Counted from the first letter of the stretch, positions 34,643 through 44,349 are shown. The stretch is DNA of 64,000 nt from Bacillus sp. EAC (GCF_002156875.1 NZ_NCSY01000009.1:159665-223664), one strand, 5' to 3'. A program made the numbers and translations. Notes: generated by a model from the sequence alone, not told the origin.

Positions 34643-34672
34643 TGACTATTTTTGAGAAGTTTTCGCATACTA
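34643..34672 (+). promoter_or_regulatory. Candidate SigG promoter of the spoVA operon
   Basis: TGACTA (34643-34648), 17-nt spacer, CATACTA (34666-34672), 41 nt before the spoVAA start. CATACTA fits the SigG -10 CATNNTA; spoVA is a SigG operon. Confidence 0.6.
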
Positions 34673-34713
34673 GTTGTAACTTGAATTCTTAAAGCTTGAA
34701 CTGAGGGGAACGT

Positions 34714-35340
34714 ATGAAAAAGGTATTATACATTAAGTTACTTAATCGAGTCACTGTACAAGTTGGTAAAACAGTACATCTTGGTGAAATAGCGAGATTA
34801 CAAGGTATGAACCTTAATATAGAAAAGATAAAAAACATTGTAGTCCATGTGGCGAAGAAAGAAGACGGAACACACACAGTTATCGATATTTTAGAACTCC
34901 TACCATTAATTCAGAAGGTGGATCCAGAAATAACTTTTGAATTAATTGGTGTAACAATGTGCATTATCGAGGTCGAGACTGCTGCTTCAAAAGACCGCTA
35001 CTTCTTATTTTGTTTTGTATGGATTCTATTATTTGCGGGTTCATCTCTTGCAATTATTTATTTTCACGAGGATGTAAGTATGCAGCAAGTACAACAAAGA
35101 ATTTATTACATGATTACTGGTGAGTATAATCATAAGCCTTTATTACTACAAGTACCGTATTCATTTGGTTTAGGAATTGGAATGATTTTATTCTTTAATC
35201 AATGGTTTAAAACAAGGTTAAATGAGGAGCCGAGTCCACTTGAAGTCGAAATGTTTCAATACCAAAGATCGATCGATGAATATGTGCTTGTAAATGAAAA
35301 TAAAAAGCCAACGAATAGTGTGAACGACGATGATTCATGA
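34714..35340 (+). CDS. spoVAA: Stage V sporulation protein AA
   Basis: A 208-residue protein with a soluble N-terminal domain (about residues 1-85) and two membrane spans (about 90-112 and 140-165). First gene of the spoVA operon, whose products form the inner-membrane channel that moves Ca-dipicolinate into the forespore and out on germination. Overlaps spoVAB by 11 nt. Confidence 0.93.
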   Translation: MKKVLYIKLLNRVTVQVGKTVHLGEIARLQGMNLNIEKIKNIVVHVAKKEDGTHTVIDILELLPLIQKVDPEITFELIGVTMCIIEVETAASKDRYFLFCFVWILLFAGSSLAIIYFHEDVSMQQVQQRIYYMITGEYNHKPLLLQVPYSFGLGIGMILFFNQWFKTRLNEEPSPLEVEMFQYQRSIDEYVLVNENKKPTNSVNDDDS

Positions 35341-35746
35341 TGTAATTGTAGTATTTATTGGTTTTTCAGGTGGGATTGCAGTTGGAACAGGCTTTGTGGC
35401 ATTTTTATCGGTTATTGGAATTATTCCGCGTTTAACACAATTAACAAAAACAATAAAAAAAATACGAGCCTATGAATTTGCCGTTATTTTAGGTGCTTTA
35501 TTTGGTTGCTGGGTTAGTTTACGAAATTCAACATTTTTCTTACCGACAATTTTAACAGTCCCAATTGGACTATTGGCTGGCATTTTTATCGGAATGTTAG
35601 CAGCTGCATTGACGGAAGTATTAAATGTTTTTCCAATACTGGCAAAAAGAATTGGTATACAGAAAAAAATTGTTTATTTATTAATGGCGATAGCGCTTGG
35701 AAAAGTATTTGGCTCATTGTTTCATTGGATCTATTTTATAGAATAA
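35330..35746 (+). CDS. spoVAB: Stage V sporulation protein AB
   Basis: A 138-residue membrane protein with about four spans; opens within spoVAA and lies 12 nt before spoVAC. Part of the dipicolinate channel operon; individual function not resolved. Confidence 0.93.
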   Translation: MIHDVIVVFIGFSGGIAVGTGFVAFLSVIGIIPRLTQLTKTIKKIRAYEFAVILGALFGCWVSLRNSTFFLPTILTVPIGLLAGIFIGMLAAALTEVLNVFPILAKRIGIQKKIVYLLMAIALGKVFGSLFHWIYFIE

Positions 35747-35758
35747 AGGATGGGTGTT

Positions 35759-36211
35759 ATGAGCGGGAAATTAAAAGCTAATTATAAAGAAGGAATCAAA
35801 CAATATCAACCAAAGAAACCGGTATTAAGAAATTGTATTCGAGCATTTCTTGTCGGTGGATTTATTTGTTTAATAGGAGAATTAATTACAAAGATCTATA
35901 CAAATTACTTTGGATTTACAGATAAAAATGTGGGGGATCCTACGGTTGCTACTCTCGTATTAATTTCAAGTATTCTGACTGGGTTAGGTCTTTATGACAA
36001 AATAGGTCAATTTGGAGGAGCGGGCTCTGCGGTACCTGTAACTGGATTTGCCAACTCAATGACAAGTGCTGCAATGGAACATCGAAGTGAAGGCTTAGTA
36101 TTAGGTGTAGCAACAAACATGTTTAAGTTAGCAGGCTGTGTAATTGTGTATGGAGTGGTATCTGCATATGTAGTTGGAATGATTAGATACGCAATTAAAG
36201 TATTTTTTTAG
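35759..36211 (+). CDS. spoVAC: Stage V sporulation protein AC
   Basis: A 150-residue membrane protein of the SpoVAC/SpoVAEB family, with the conserved loop YDKIGQFGGAGSAVPVTGFA. SpoVAC behaves as a mechanosensitive channel for dipicolinate. The ATG at 35759 is chosen with AAAGG 9 nt upstream, giving the same length as in B. subtilis. Confidence 0.95.
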   Translation: MSGKLKANYKEGIKQYQPKKPVLRNCIRAFLVGGFICLIGELITKIYTNYFGFTDKNVGDPTVATLVLISSILTGLGLYDKIGQFGGAGSAVPVTGFANSMTSAAMEHRSEGLVLGVATNMFKLAGCVIVYGVVSAYVVGMIRYAIKVFF

Positions 36212-36224
36212 GGGGTGAATGCAA

Positions 36225-37232
36225 GTGGCTTTATTAGGTAAACAAACGTGGGAATTTAAAAATGGGGTGTATGTTCAATCAAGTGGTACTGCAGTTGGAC
36301 CTAGAGAAAATCTTGGACTACTTAGTGGAACTTTTGATTATGCGTACGAAGACTTACATTGCAATGAAGACAATTGGGAATTGGCTGAAAGAGCATTAAT
36401 GAGAAATGCGATTTCTATCACATTAAAAAAGGCAGACAAAAATGTTGAAGATATTGATGTATTTTTAGCAGGTGATTTGCTTAATCAAAACGTTACGGCA
36501 AATTTTATGGCAAGAGAGTTACAGTTACCTTTTTTATGTATGTTTGGTGCTTGTTCAACATCGATGGAAACGACAGCACTTGGTGCTCAACTTATTGATA
36601 GTGGCTATGCAAAACATGCTTTAGCTGCTACTAGTAGCCATAATGCAACAGCAGAAAGACAGTATCGATACCCTACAGAGTACGGTGGGCAAAAACCTGA
36701 TTCGGCTACTTTTACAGTAACAGGTGCAGGAAGTGTTTTGTTATCTAGTAAAAAAAGTAGAATTAAAGTAAAATGTGCAACAATTGGTACCGTTCAAGAC
36801 CTAGGCTTAACAGATCCATTTGATATGGGATCAGCGATGGCACCTGCAGCGGCATATACAATTGTTCAGCATTTTAAAGATACAAATACAACACCAGAAG
36901 ATTATGATTTCATCGTTACAGGCGATTTGTCAGCTGTCGGTGCACCAATTTGTGAACAACTTGTAAGAGAAGAAGGATATGATATGGCAGGCAAATATAA
37001 TGACTGCGGATTATTAATTTATGATAGACAATCGCAGGAAGTGTTTGCTGGTGGAAGTGGTTGTGCTTGTTCAGCAGTTGTAACATATAGTCACTTATTT
37101 CAAGAATTGAAAAAAGGTACCTATAAACGTATTTTAGTCGCTGCGACAGGTGCGTTATTAAGTCCTACGATGATACAACAAAAGGAATCTATACCAACAA
37201 TTTCGCATGCTGTTGTTTTCGAAAGCTGTTAG
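36225..37232 (+). CDS. spoVAD: Stage V sporulation protein AD (dipicolinate-binding, thiolase fold)
   Basis: A 335-residue thiolase-fold protein that binds dipicolinate on the outer face of the channel. Conserved blocks: [45 protein letters not shown] and [11 protein letters not shown]. The GTG at 36225, 8 nt after GGGGGTG, aligns with the B. subtilis start (MKLTGKQTW against MALLGKQTW); the ATG at 36219 sits too close to the ribosome-binding site. Confidence 0.95.
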   Translation: MALLGKQTWEFKNGVYVQSSGTAVGPRENLGLLSGTFDYAYEDLHCNEDNWELAERALMRNAISITLKKADKNVEDIDVFLAGDLLNQNVTANFMARELQLPFLCMFGACSTSMETTALGAQLIDSGYAKHALAATSSHNATAERQYRYPTEYGGQKPDSATFTVTGAGSVLLSSKKSRIKVKCATIGTVQDLGLTDPFDMGSAMAPAAAYTIVQHFKDTNTTPEDYDFIVTGDLSAVGAPICEQLVREEGYDMAGKYNDCGLLIYDRQSQEVFAGGSGCACSAVVTYSHLFQELKKGTYKRILVAATGALLSPTMIQQKESIPTISHAVVFESC

Positions 37233-37243
37233 GAGGTGTAAAA

Positions 37244-37594
37244 ATGGAATTTGTTTGGGCATTTATAGTTGGAGGGTTGATTTGTGTAGTCGGACAATTA
37301 TTTTTTGACTTTACCAAATTAACACCTGGTCATGTAATGTGCATATTTGTTGTCTTTGGAGCAATTTTAGATGGTTTCGGAATTTATGATAAATTAATTG
37401 AATTTGCAGGAGCAGGTGCCACAGTTCCTATTACAAGCTTTGGACATTCTTTATTACATGGCGCAATGGCAGAAGCAAACGAGCACGGCTTTATTGGTAT
37501 TGGGATGGGAATTTTTTCTCTGACATCCTCTGGTATTTCAGCCGCTATTTTATTTTCATTTATCATAGCACTTATATTTAAGCCTAAAGGTTAA
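37244..37594 (+). CDS. spoVAEB: Stage V sporulation protein AEB
   Basis: A 116-residue membrane protein, a shorter paralogue of SpoVAC, with the shared loop [20 protein letters not shown]. Required with SpoVAC for dipicolinate transport. AGGAGG precedes the ATG. Confidence 0.93.
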   Translation: MEFVWAFIVGGLICVVGQLFFDFTKLTPGHVMCIFVVFGAILDGFGIYDKLIEFAGAGATVPITSFGHSLLHGAMAEANEHGFIGIGMGIFSLTSSGISAAILFSFIIALIFKPKG

Positions 37595-37597
37595 CTT

Positions 37598-38176
37598 ATG
37601 AAAAAAAAGAGAATCATTATCGTAACTGATGGGGATGTGTATGCTCATCGGACAATCGAACATTTAGCAAAGCAATTTGGAGGATGTACGATTTCTCAAT
37701 CTAAAGGGAATCCAACTAAATTTTCAGGAAAAAGAATGGTGGAAATAATCATGCAAGCACAAAAAGAGCCAGTTTTTGTATTGTTTGATGATAGCGGCTA
37801 TATGGGAGAAGGGCCAGGAGAAAAAGCTTTAAAGTATGTTGTAAATGATAAGCATATCGAAGTAATTGCAGCTTTAGCTGTTGCTTCAAATACCCACCAT
37901 CAAGAATGGACAAGAGTAGATGTGAGTATTGATAATGAAGGTGAATTAACCGAGTATGGTGTTGATAAATACGGTATGCCAGATATTGAACTAGGTAGAA
38001 TTAATGGAGATACTGTATATAATTTAGATCAATTAAATATTCCTTTAATTTTGGGTATTGGGGATATTGGCAAAATGGGTGGCCGGGATGATATTGAGAT
38101 AGGCTCCCCAATTACAAGGAAAGCTATTGAATACATTTTAGAAAGGAGTGAAATCGTTGGCGGAGACGAAAAATGA
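37598..38176 (+). CDS. spoVAEA: Stage V sporulation protein AEA
   Basis: A 192-residue soluble protein with no membrane span, following spoVAEB by 3 nt and overlapping spoVAF. It has a Toprim-like look (Asp-rich [14 protein letters not shown]) as in the SpoVAEA family; in B. subtilis it is needed for normal germination rather than for transport itself. Confidence 0.9.
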   Translation: MKKKRIIIVTDGDVYAHRTIEHLAKQFGGCTISQSKGNPTKFSGKRMVEIIMQAQKEPVFVLFDDSGYMGEGPGEKALKYVVNDKHIEVIAALAVASNTHHQEWTRVDVSIDNEGELTEYGVDKYGMPDIELGRINGDTVYNLDQLNIPLILGIGDIGKMGGRDDIEIGSPITRKAIEYILERSEIVGGDEK

Positions 38177-39620
38177 TAAAAAACCACTTTCTCATAAAAT
38201 GACGATAAATTCAGCGGAGTTAAATAAGCGATTAGGTTATGGAAAGAGCTTTGATGTTGGAAAAAGAGTTATTTATGTAAATAAAATTGAGGTCCAATTA
38301 TTTTATGTAAATGGCTTAATGGATACAAATTTTATTCAAATGATTTTAGATGATTTAATCGGTTTAGAAATCGTTGAAAAAAACAAATCAATTTTTAAAA
38401 ATGTTGAAGATACAATCGTTCATCATTCAGTAGAAACAGTTCTTACTTATGAAGATGTCATTATGAAGGTTTTATCCGGACTAATAGTTGTATTAGTCGA
38501 TGGAGAAGACAAAGCTTTAGCAATCGATGTAAGGAGTTATCCAGGTAGGGGTCCAACAGAACCAGATACTGAAAGAGTTGTTAGAGGTTCTAGAGATGGA
38601 TTTACAGAAAATATTATTAATAATACAGGATTAATACGTCGACGAATAAGAGATGAAAATTTAAGAAATGAAATTATGCAGGTTGGAGAATGTTCGAAGA
38701 CAGATGTCTGTATTTCTTATATTGAAGGATTAGCAAATAAAGAACTAGTGAAAGAAATTCGAGATCGAATACAAAAGATAAATGTAGATGGCCTTCCAAT
38801 GGCAGATAAAAAATTAGAGGAATTTATTTTAAAACAAGGTTATAATCCGTTTCCTCTCGTACGATATTCTGAGAGACCCGATGTAGTAGCTAATCATATC
38901 ATCGAAGGGCATGTCATTATTATCGTCGATACATCTCCAAGTATCATTATCACGCCAGCTACTTATTATCATCATATGCAACATGCTGAAGAATTCCGTC
39001 AAACTCCTTCAGTCGGAACATTCCTTCGATGGATTCGTTATTTAGGTATATTTATGTCAGTTTTTTTGCTACCTTTTTGGTTGTTATTATGCAATACTCC
39101 AGAAATATTGCCTAAAGCTTTAAGTTATATTGGACCTAAAGAAACAAGTAACATTCCAATTTACCTGCAGTTAATTATAGCAGATATGGGGATTGAATTT
39201 TTAAGGATGGCAAGTATACATACACCAAACGCAGTATCAACTTCTATGGGGATTATTGCAGCAGTATTAATTGGACAGGTTGCGATTGATGTTGGCTTAT
39301 TCCAACCAGAAGTTGTACTTTATACGGCGGTCTCAATGATTGGTTCCTATGCAACTCCTAGTTATGAATTAGCATTGGCCAATAAACTATCAAAATTTGT
39401 CATTTTAATATTTACCGCCATTTTAGGTATTAAAGGATTCATGATTGGTTCTACCTTGTTTATTTTATTTTTAGCGAGCTTAAATACGTTAAACACACCT
39501 TATTTATGGCCATTTATACCGTTTGATGGTCGTGCATTTTTCCATTTAATAATCCGTACAAAAGCAAGCGAAAGTGAACATAAAAAAGGCGGAAAAACAA
39601 TTGGCGACGCAACCCTATAA
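38157..39620 (+). CDS. spoVAF: Stage V sporulation protein AF (GerA-family)
   Basis: A 487-residue protein related to the A subunits of germinant receptors: a large hydrophilic N-terminal domain (about 1-290, with [20 protein letters not shown]) and five to six C-terminal membrane spans. It supports germination together with the rest of SpoVA. The TTG at 38157 has AAAGGAG 8 nt upstream. Last gene of the operon, ended by a strong terminator. lysA, which follows in B. subtilis, is absent here. Confidence 0.93.
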   Translation: MAETKNDKKPLSHKMTINSAELNKRLGYGKSFDVGKRVIYVNKIEVQLFYVNGLMDTNFIQMILDDLIGLEIVEKNKSIFKNVEDTIVHHSVETVLTYEDVIMKVLSGLIVVLVDGEDKALAIDVRSYPGRGPTEPDTERVVRGSRDGFTENIINNTGLIRRRIRDENLRNEIMQVGECSKTDVCISYIEGLANKELVKEIRDRIQKINVDGLPMADKKLEEFILKQGYNPFPLVRYSERPDVVANHIIEGHVIIIVDTSPSIIITPATYYHHMQHAEEFRQTPSVGTFLRWIRYLGIFMSVFLLPFWLLLCNTPEILPKALSYIGPKETSNIPIYLQLIIADMGIEFLRMASIHTPNAVSTSMGIIAAVLIGQVAIDVGLFQPEVVLYTAVSMIGSYATPSYELALANKLSKFVILIFTAILGIKGFMIGSTLFILFLASLNTLNTPYLWPFIPFDGRAFFHLIIRTKASESEHKKGGKTIGDATL

Positions 39621-39624
39621 TATA

Positions 39625-39662
39625 GAAAAAACCGTTTATTTAGAAAAATAAACGGTTTTTTG
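39625..39662. terminator. Terminator of the spoVA operon
   Basis: AAACCGTTTATTT and AATAAACGGTTT stem with T6; between convergent genes, so probably bidirectional. Confidence 0.92.
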
Positions 39663-39674
39663 TTTATCAATTAT

Positions 39675-40544
39675 TTATTTGAAAAAAGATAAGATCGCAT
39701 CAAATAAAGCTGAGAAGAATTCCTTTAATTTTTGAATAAATGACTGACCTTTTTCTGAACTTAAGAAATCAGAAATTTGTTGTTTAGCTTTAGTAAGTTG
39801 ATTGCCAACTTGATCCCAGTTAATGTTTAAATCCTTCATTTTTTCAAATAAAGCCATTAGACTATTTAATTGATCATCAGTTAATGTAATACCAAGATCT
39901 TTCGCTAAACGATTGATTAATGATTGCAACTCATCAGTCGTCATGTTTGGATTTTTTGCAAGTTCTTCTTTTACTTTCGCTACAAGTTGAACTGCTTTTT
40001 TATTCCCTACGGAATCTGCTAGTTCAGCTGTCTTAACCATTTCTTCGTTTGCAACTTTTTTTACTTCTTCAGGAATAACTTGACCTGAGCTTAATTCATA
40101 AGCTTTCATAATACCTGTTAGAGCAGCAGTCCCAGAAACTTCAAATGGAGCGGTGATAACAATGTTCGCATCCTTTAAACCTGCTGTTATTAAAGCGTTA
40201 GTATACATTGAATTTGAAACCCATGAGATATTATTTGTTTGAACGATTATTCCTGTATTTTTCTCACCAATTGTAATCATTGCCGATGACAGAGCACGAG
40301 TACCAATTTGCGCGCTTGGTATAGTCCCGTCTAAATATTTATGTTCCTCTTGATTCGTAACTGTTACCATTCTAGCGTCAGAAGGTGCACCCATTTCTGC
40401 TAATAATGCTTTCTTCTGTGTCTCAGTTAAATTTTGACCAAGAGTCACGATTGTTTCACCTGGTACGGAATCTGCAAATACTGATAACGGCATTGCAATT
40501 AATCCCAAAGAAATGGTGAATGCTAAAATCTTTTGTTTCAACAA
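39675..40544 (-). CDS. ypuA: YpuA-like secreted protein (DUF1002)
   Basis: A 289-residue exported protein: signal peptide about residues 1-24 (cleavage after VFA), then the DUF1002 domain beginning GETIVTLGQNLTE, followed by a helical C-terminal part. Function is unknown; B. subtilis ypuA belongs to the cell-envelope stress response. It lies beside ppiB as in B. subtilis but on the other strand relative to spoVAF. AAGGGAG lies about 8 nt before the ATG. Confidence 0.88.
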   Translation of the reverse strand: MLKQKILAFTISLGLIAMPLSVFADSVPGETIVTLGQNLTETQKKALLAEMGAPSDARMVTVTNQEEHKYLDGTIPSAQIGTRALSSAMITIGEKNTGIIVQTNNISWVSNSMYTNALITAGLKDANIVITAPFEVSGTAALTGIMKAYELSSGQVIPEEVKKVANEEMVKTAELADSVGNKKAVQLVAKVKEELAKNPNMTTDELQSLINRLAKDLGITLTDDQLNSLMALFEKMKDLNINWDQVGNQLTKAKQQISDFLSSEKGQSFIQKLKEFFSALFDAILSFFK

Positions 40545-40729
40545 AGAAACACTCCCTTTACAATTTATCCAATTTTACTACTTACAACACTATTATAGTA
40601 CTTTTCGAAAACTTGTCATTAGTTTTTGTTTTTTGTATGATTAGATAAGCGTTACTAGATTATTTCAGTAATGGAAAATATAGGACAAACTTGTCTTATA
40701 AGTTTTGTATACATAAGGAGGAATTTTTG

Positions 40730-41167
40730 ATGAAAAAAGCAAGTATTTCATTTGAAAATGGTGAACAAATTTTAATTGAACTTTTCCCAGAGCATGCTCC
40801 AGGTACAGTTGAAAATTTTGAAAGCTTAATTCGTAAAGGATTTTATAATGGATTAACATTCCATCGCGTTATCCCTGGATTCGTTTCACAAGGTGGCGAT
40901 CCTAATGGTAATGGAACTGGTGGACCAGGTTATACAATTAAATGTGAAACTGTTGGTAACCCATTAAAACATAAAGCAGGTTCTTTATCAATGGCACACG
41001 CAGGTCGTGACACTGGTGGAAGTCAATTCTTCATCGTACATGAGCCACAACCTCACTTAGATGGCGTTCATACTGTATTTGGTCAAGTGATCGAAGGAAT
41101 GGATACAGTTTTAAGAATGCGTAACGGAGACGTTATGAAAGAAGTAAAAGTTTGGGACGAAGAATAG
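40730..41167 (+). CDS. ppiB: Peptidyl-prolyl cis-trans isomerase (cyclophilin)
   Basis: A 145-residue cyclophilin. Active-site blocks [29 protein letters not shown] and [15 protein letters not shown] are intact. Cytoplasmic protein-folding helper. AAGGAGG lies 8 nt before the ATG at 40730. Length agrees with B. subtilis PpiB (143). Confidence 0.95.
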   Translation: MKKASISFENGEQILIELFPEHAPGTVENFESLIRKGFYNGLTFHRVIPGFVSQGGDPNGNGTGGPGYTIKCETVGNPLKHKAGSLSMAHAGRDTGGSQFFIVHEPQPHLDGVHTVFGQVIEGMDTVLRMRNGDVMKEVKVWDEE

Positions 41168-41217
41168 TCTAAAAATAAGATTCATTTCTAGTAACCAGAT
41201 TTATGAAAAAGGCTAAA

Positions 41218-41260
41218 CATAAAAAACTCTTTTCTGTGATACAGAAAAGAGTTTTTTATG
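41218..41260. terminator. Terminator after ppiB
   Basis: AAAAAACTCTTTTCTG, TGATA, CAGAAAAGAGTTTTTT; bidirectional between ppiB and the cupin gene. Confidence 0.92.
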
Positions 41261-41280
41261 TTTGTTAACAGATGACAAGT

Positions 41281-41910
41281 CTACCAATATCGAGGTTGAG
41301 TTTGGTTTGGATATGGATGTTGATAGTTTATAGATTGATGATTATTTACTCTTGCATACTGATTTTGTATTGGTTGGCGATTACAGTTACTAGGTGGTCC
41401 TATAAAAGTTGAAGGTTGAAGAGTAGAAAGTGTATTCGTCCATTGATTTTGATCAAGACAGTAAGTATGTGCGACAATATTAGCAGGAGTCAGTTTTAAT
41501 AGGTCGGAAAATAATATGACGTCAGGTGTTGGCGCATTAAAAATAGCTAAAAGATGTGTGTTGTCAACAGTAGCGATCTCGTAATGCCACCATCCTTGTG
41601 GTACATTTGCAACTTGACCTGAAGTAATTGGATAATTATGAAGTTGTTTCGTATATGGATTAAGAATTGACACAATTGCAGAACCTGAAATACAGTATAC
41701 TAGCTCAGATGAATTTTGATGATAATGTGGTTCAACAACATTACTAGTACTTAAATATATATCTAATAACGATAGGTTATCCAATGTATTTAATTGATTA
41801 ATATTTAATTCATTTATATAATTTTGGCTATCTTTCTTAAATGAAGTATTTTTATTGAGATCATAAGTAAATTGTGTATTAGGAGAAGTGTAATCCAAAT
41901 CTAATCTCAT
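41281..41910 (-). CDS. Single-cupin protein with Gln/Asn/Pro/Tyr-rich tail
   Basis: A 209-residue protein. Residues about 35-150 form one germin-like cupin with the first motif EPHYHQNSSELVYCISG and a second motif around GQVANVPQGWWHYE, so metal ligands are largely kept. The last 35 residues are low-complexity, rich in Gln, Asn, Tyr and Pro, as in many spore-coat or surface proteins. Family resemblance is to the oxalate decarboxylase/germin cupins; no reaction can be assigned. A coat role is speculation from the tail. The second ATG, with AAAGGA 8 nt upstream, is taken as start. Confidence 0.65.
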   Translation of the reverse strand: MRLDLDYTSPNTQFTYDLNKNTSFKKDSQNYINELNINQLNTLDNLSLLDIYLSTSNVVEPHYHQNSSELVYCISGSAIVSILNPYTKQLHNYPITSGQVANVPQGWWHYEIATVDNTHLLAIFNAPTPDVILFSDLLKLTPANIVAHTYCLDQNQWTNTLSTLQPSTFIGPPSNCNRQPIQNQYARVNNHQSINYQHPYPNQTQPRYW

Positions 41911-42240
41911 TTTCCTCATTCCTTTTCAAAGTTCTAATTAAAGACTAATGTATTCAAGAAGAGGCATTTGGTTACACGCCTAAAAAGCTGAACAAACTTA
42001 CTCTTAGGTAATTTTTAAACCTGCTTACGATAAGGGGTAGGAGTTTTTTTCCCCAGAGTTGAACAAGCATGATACACAAATCGTTCTTGACAGAAAAATG
42101 TGTAAATTATATATTTGAAATATTAATATATTTGGAACGAATTTTTAGATTTCTCGTAATATAGTAAGGTATTATAGCATATATTATGATTGTTTTATAA
42201 GTTGGATTAAGAGTTTTATTAATTTTTAAGAGGGGTAAAC
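41911..42240 (+). promoter_or_regulatory. 330-nt leader region before ribT with one promoter
   Basis: Contains a good promoter TTGACA (42087-42092), 17-nt spacer, TATATT (42110-42115). The 125-nt AT-rich leader after it has no recognisable riboswitch; in particular I do not see an FMN aptamer. 41960-42070 holds a G/C-richer stretch without clear structure. Confidence 0.5.
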
Positions 42241-42600
42241 ATGTTAATTAGGTATAAGAAAACATATGAAAAAATTGCAATGGGCCTGCTTTCGTTTATG
42301 CCAAATGAAAAAAATGTGAAAAGCTTAGTTAATACGATAAAAGACTATGAAACAAATGAAGATAATCACTTGTTCCTTTGGAAGTTAGACGATATTGTAG
42401 GAATTATTGGAATTCAACTTTTACCAGATAAAGTGCTTATGATTAAACATCTAAGTGTAAACCCTTCATTTCGCAATCAAGGAATTGCAACTTCACTTTA
42501 TGAAGCAATTCGGAATCAGTATAATGACTATACGATTATTACTACGGTAGAGATAGCATCATTTATTGAACATTGTAAGATTAGTTTGAAAGTATTATAG
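42241..42600 (+). CDS. ribT: GNAT N-acetyltransferase RibT
   Basis: A 119-residue GNAT-fold acetyltransferase. The opening MLIRYKKTYEKIAMGLLSFM is characteristic of RibT, the last gene of the B. subtilis riboflavin operon, and the acetyl-CoA loop is NQGIATSL. Its substrate is unknown. Here it is an orphan: ribD, ribE, ribA and ribH are missing between ppiB and ypuF, yet the gene keeps its position before ypuF and scpA. AGAGGGG lies about 6 nt before the ATG. A terminator follows. Confidence 0.85.
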   Translation: MLIRYKKTYEKIAMGLLSFMPNEKNVKSLVNTIKDYETNEDNHLFLWKLDDIVGIIGIQLLPDKVLMIKHLSVNPSFRNQGIATSLYEAIRNQYNDYTIITTVEIASFIEHCKISLKVL

Positions 42601-42602
42601 AT

Positions 42603-42640
42603 AAAAAGGTGTCAACTATTAAGTTGAACACCTTTTTTAT
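42603..42640. terminator. Terminator between ribT and ypuF
   Basis: AAAAGGTGTCAACT and AGTTGAACACCTTTTTT form a long stem with one mismatch; convergent genes on both sides. Confidence 0.85.
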
Positions 42641-42649
42641 TGCGTGAAA

Positions 42650-43153
42650 TTATTTTTTTCTTAGTTTAAGTTGTTTTAACCGTTCAGAAATCACATCAGT
42701 TCGGTCACGTGTACTATGTTTATTAATTAAATCATCTGTAAATGTGGAATAGAATTTTTTCTGACGATGAAATTGATTCAATAAAATACGATCACTAATT
42801 GGAAGTGTAATCGGATCATAAGGATCCTCGTTTTCTAGTTTAACTTGTAATGTAGAAACTAGTTCATTAAATTTCTCATGATCAATACCTGCCATCTTAA
42901 CTAACAGTGAGTCCTGTGCGAAATGATTAACATGTCGCATTAATTTTTTTGCACCTGTAAAGTTCCCTCTACGATAGTGATAAAGGACAACTGATAATCG
43001 TATGAGCCCAAGCCAAACTTTTTTATATTCATTATTAAGTTCTAATTTCCATTGCTCTTCCAGTATTTCATGACATTCAAAAAAGTCTTGATCGAAATGG
43101 AAATGGCATAAATATTTTATGTACCTAGCGTTCTTATTGAAATTGACCAACAT
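42650..43153 (-). CDS. ypuF: YpuF-like DUF309 protein
   Basis: A 167-residue helical protein of the DUF309 family, with the hallmark FFECHEILEEQWK and the paired helices LIRLSVVLYHYRRGNFTGAKK. Function unknown. In B. subtilis ypuF lies directly before scpA; here it is inverted relative to scpA. The ATG at 43153 is taken as start, with AAGAGG 5 nt upstream; a GTG two codons earlier overlaps the site. Confidence 0.85.
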   Translation of the reverse strand: MLVNFNKNARYIKYLCHFHFDQDFFECHEILEEQWKLELNNEYKKVWLGLIRLSVVLYHYRRGNFTGAKKLMRHVNHFAQDSLLVKMAGIDHEKFNELVSTLQVKLENEDPYDPITLPISDRILLNQFHRQKKFYSTFTDDLINKHSTRDRTDVISERLKQLKLRKK

Positions 43154-43204
43154 CTTCACCTCTTTGATAAGAAAATTTTAACAGAAATAGGTTAATTAAA
43201 AAAG

Positions 43205-43232
43205 AAGAAAGCCTAGAACATTTTCTAGACCT
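43205..43232 (-). terminator. Terminator of the YjcZ-type gene
   Basis: On the minus strand CTAGAA, AATG, TTCTAG followed by GCTTTCTTCTTTTTT. Confidence 0.6.
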
Positions 43233-43259
43233 TCACGTTTTGTATATTCACAGGTTAAA

Positions 43260-43373
43260 CTAACAGATGAAAGCACATCCAACGATTATTAATAAGATAA
43301 ATAATACTACGATTAAAGCAAAGCTGCTACCGCGGTGGTCGAATTCTGGAGATACGTGTCCGCCTCTACTCAT
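43260..43373 (-). CDS. Tiny YjcZ-type transmembrane sporulation protein
   Basis: A 37-residue protein. After a short polar N terminus (MSRGGHVSPEFDHRG) comes the single span SSFALIVVLFILLIIVGCAF, the signature of the YjcZ / tiny-transmembrane Bacillus family (usually GFALIVVLFILLIIVG). GGAGGG lies 5 nt before the ATG, and a hairpin follows the stop. Such genes occur in many copies in Bacillus genomes, several under sporulation control. The N-terminal segment and the Cys pair in the C terminus (GCAFIC) differ from common members. Confidence 0.85.
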   Translation of the reverse strand: MSRGGHVSPEFDHRGSSFALIVVLFILLIIVGCAFIC

Positions 43374-43578
43374 GAGTAACCCTCCTTACACACTTAATTC
43401 TTCTTGCATTGTTATCTTATGAAATTTTAGTGAAAATGGTATAGGCACATATATAAAAATTGTTTCCGAGAAATTCGTCTATGAAAAATGCTTTTCTACT
43501 ATATAGTTTTATTAATTTATCATTTATACTGTTAAAGTATATTATTTTATATAATAAAAGTAAGTTGGTGAATAGTTT

Positions 43579-44349
43579 GTGAAGCAATATGAAGTTAAAA
43601 TTGATGCATTTGAAGGTCCATTAGATTTATTACTTCATTTAATTCAGCGATTTGAAATTGATATTTACGATATCCCTGTATCTGAAATAACTGATCAATA
43701 TGTTTTATATATTCATACGATGAAAGAATTAGAGTTAGATATTGCAAGTGAATATTTAGTGATGGCAGCTGAATTATTGGCAATGAAAAGTAAAAGTATC
43801 TTGCCAAACCATGAAGAGCAGGCTGATTGGGACGCACTTCTTGAAGAAGATCCTAGAGAAGAATTAATGAATCGACTAATAATATATAAACAATTTAAAG
43901 AAGCAGCTATTATTTTTCAGGAAAAAGAATCTGAGCGTGCGATGATTTTCACGCGAAATCCAGTTGATTTATCAGAATATGGTCCAGGACCAGAAGATAT
44001 TGCTATGCCAACTGATGTGTCCGTTTATGATATGTTAGGAGCACTTCAAAAGCTTTTTAAACGGAAAAAGCTTCAAGAACCTCTTCAAACAAAAATTGTA
44101 CGTGAAGAGATATCGATTGAGAAACGAATGGTAGAGATCATAGGTCATTTAAAACAACTTAAAAAGAGAACTAATTTTATTAGTTTATTTCCATATAATG
44201 ATAAAGAGAGTATTGTTGTTACTTTTTTAGCAATCCTAGAATTAATGAAAACAAAAGAAATCGTTGTCGAACAAGAAGAAAATTTTTCAGAAATATTTTT
44301 AATCTCAAGAGAGATTTTTGAGAATAAGCAAGCTGAGGTGTACTCATAA
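43579..44349 (+). CDS. scpA: Segregation and condensation protein A
   Basis: A 256-residue kleisin that bridges SMC heads with ScpB in the condensin complex. N-terminal block FEGPLDLLLHLIQRFEIDIYD and the helical middle are typical; the C-terminal winged helix spans about 180-250. Starts with GTG. Its end overlaps the scpB ATG. Confidence 0.95.
   Translation: MKQYEVKIDAFEGPLDLLLHLIQRFEIDIYDIPVSEITDQYVLYIHTMKELELDIASEYLVMAAELLAMKSKSILPNHEEQADWDALLEEDPREELMNRLIIYKQFKEAAIIFQEKESERAMIFTRNPVDLSEYGPGPEDIAMPTDVSVYDMLGALQKLFKRKKLQEPLQTKIVREEISIEKRMVEIIGHLKQLKKRTNFISLFPYNDKESIVVTFLAILELMKTKEIVVEQEENFSEIFLISREIFENKQAEVYS

Noticed and set aside
41920-42240. Possible FMN riboswitch before ribT
   Set aside because: None of the conserved RFN core segments could be found; the leader is AT-rich and unstructured to the eye.
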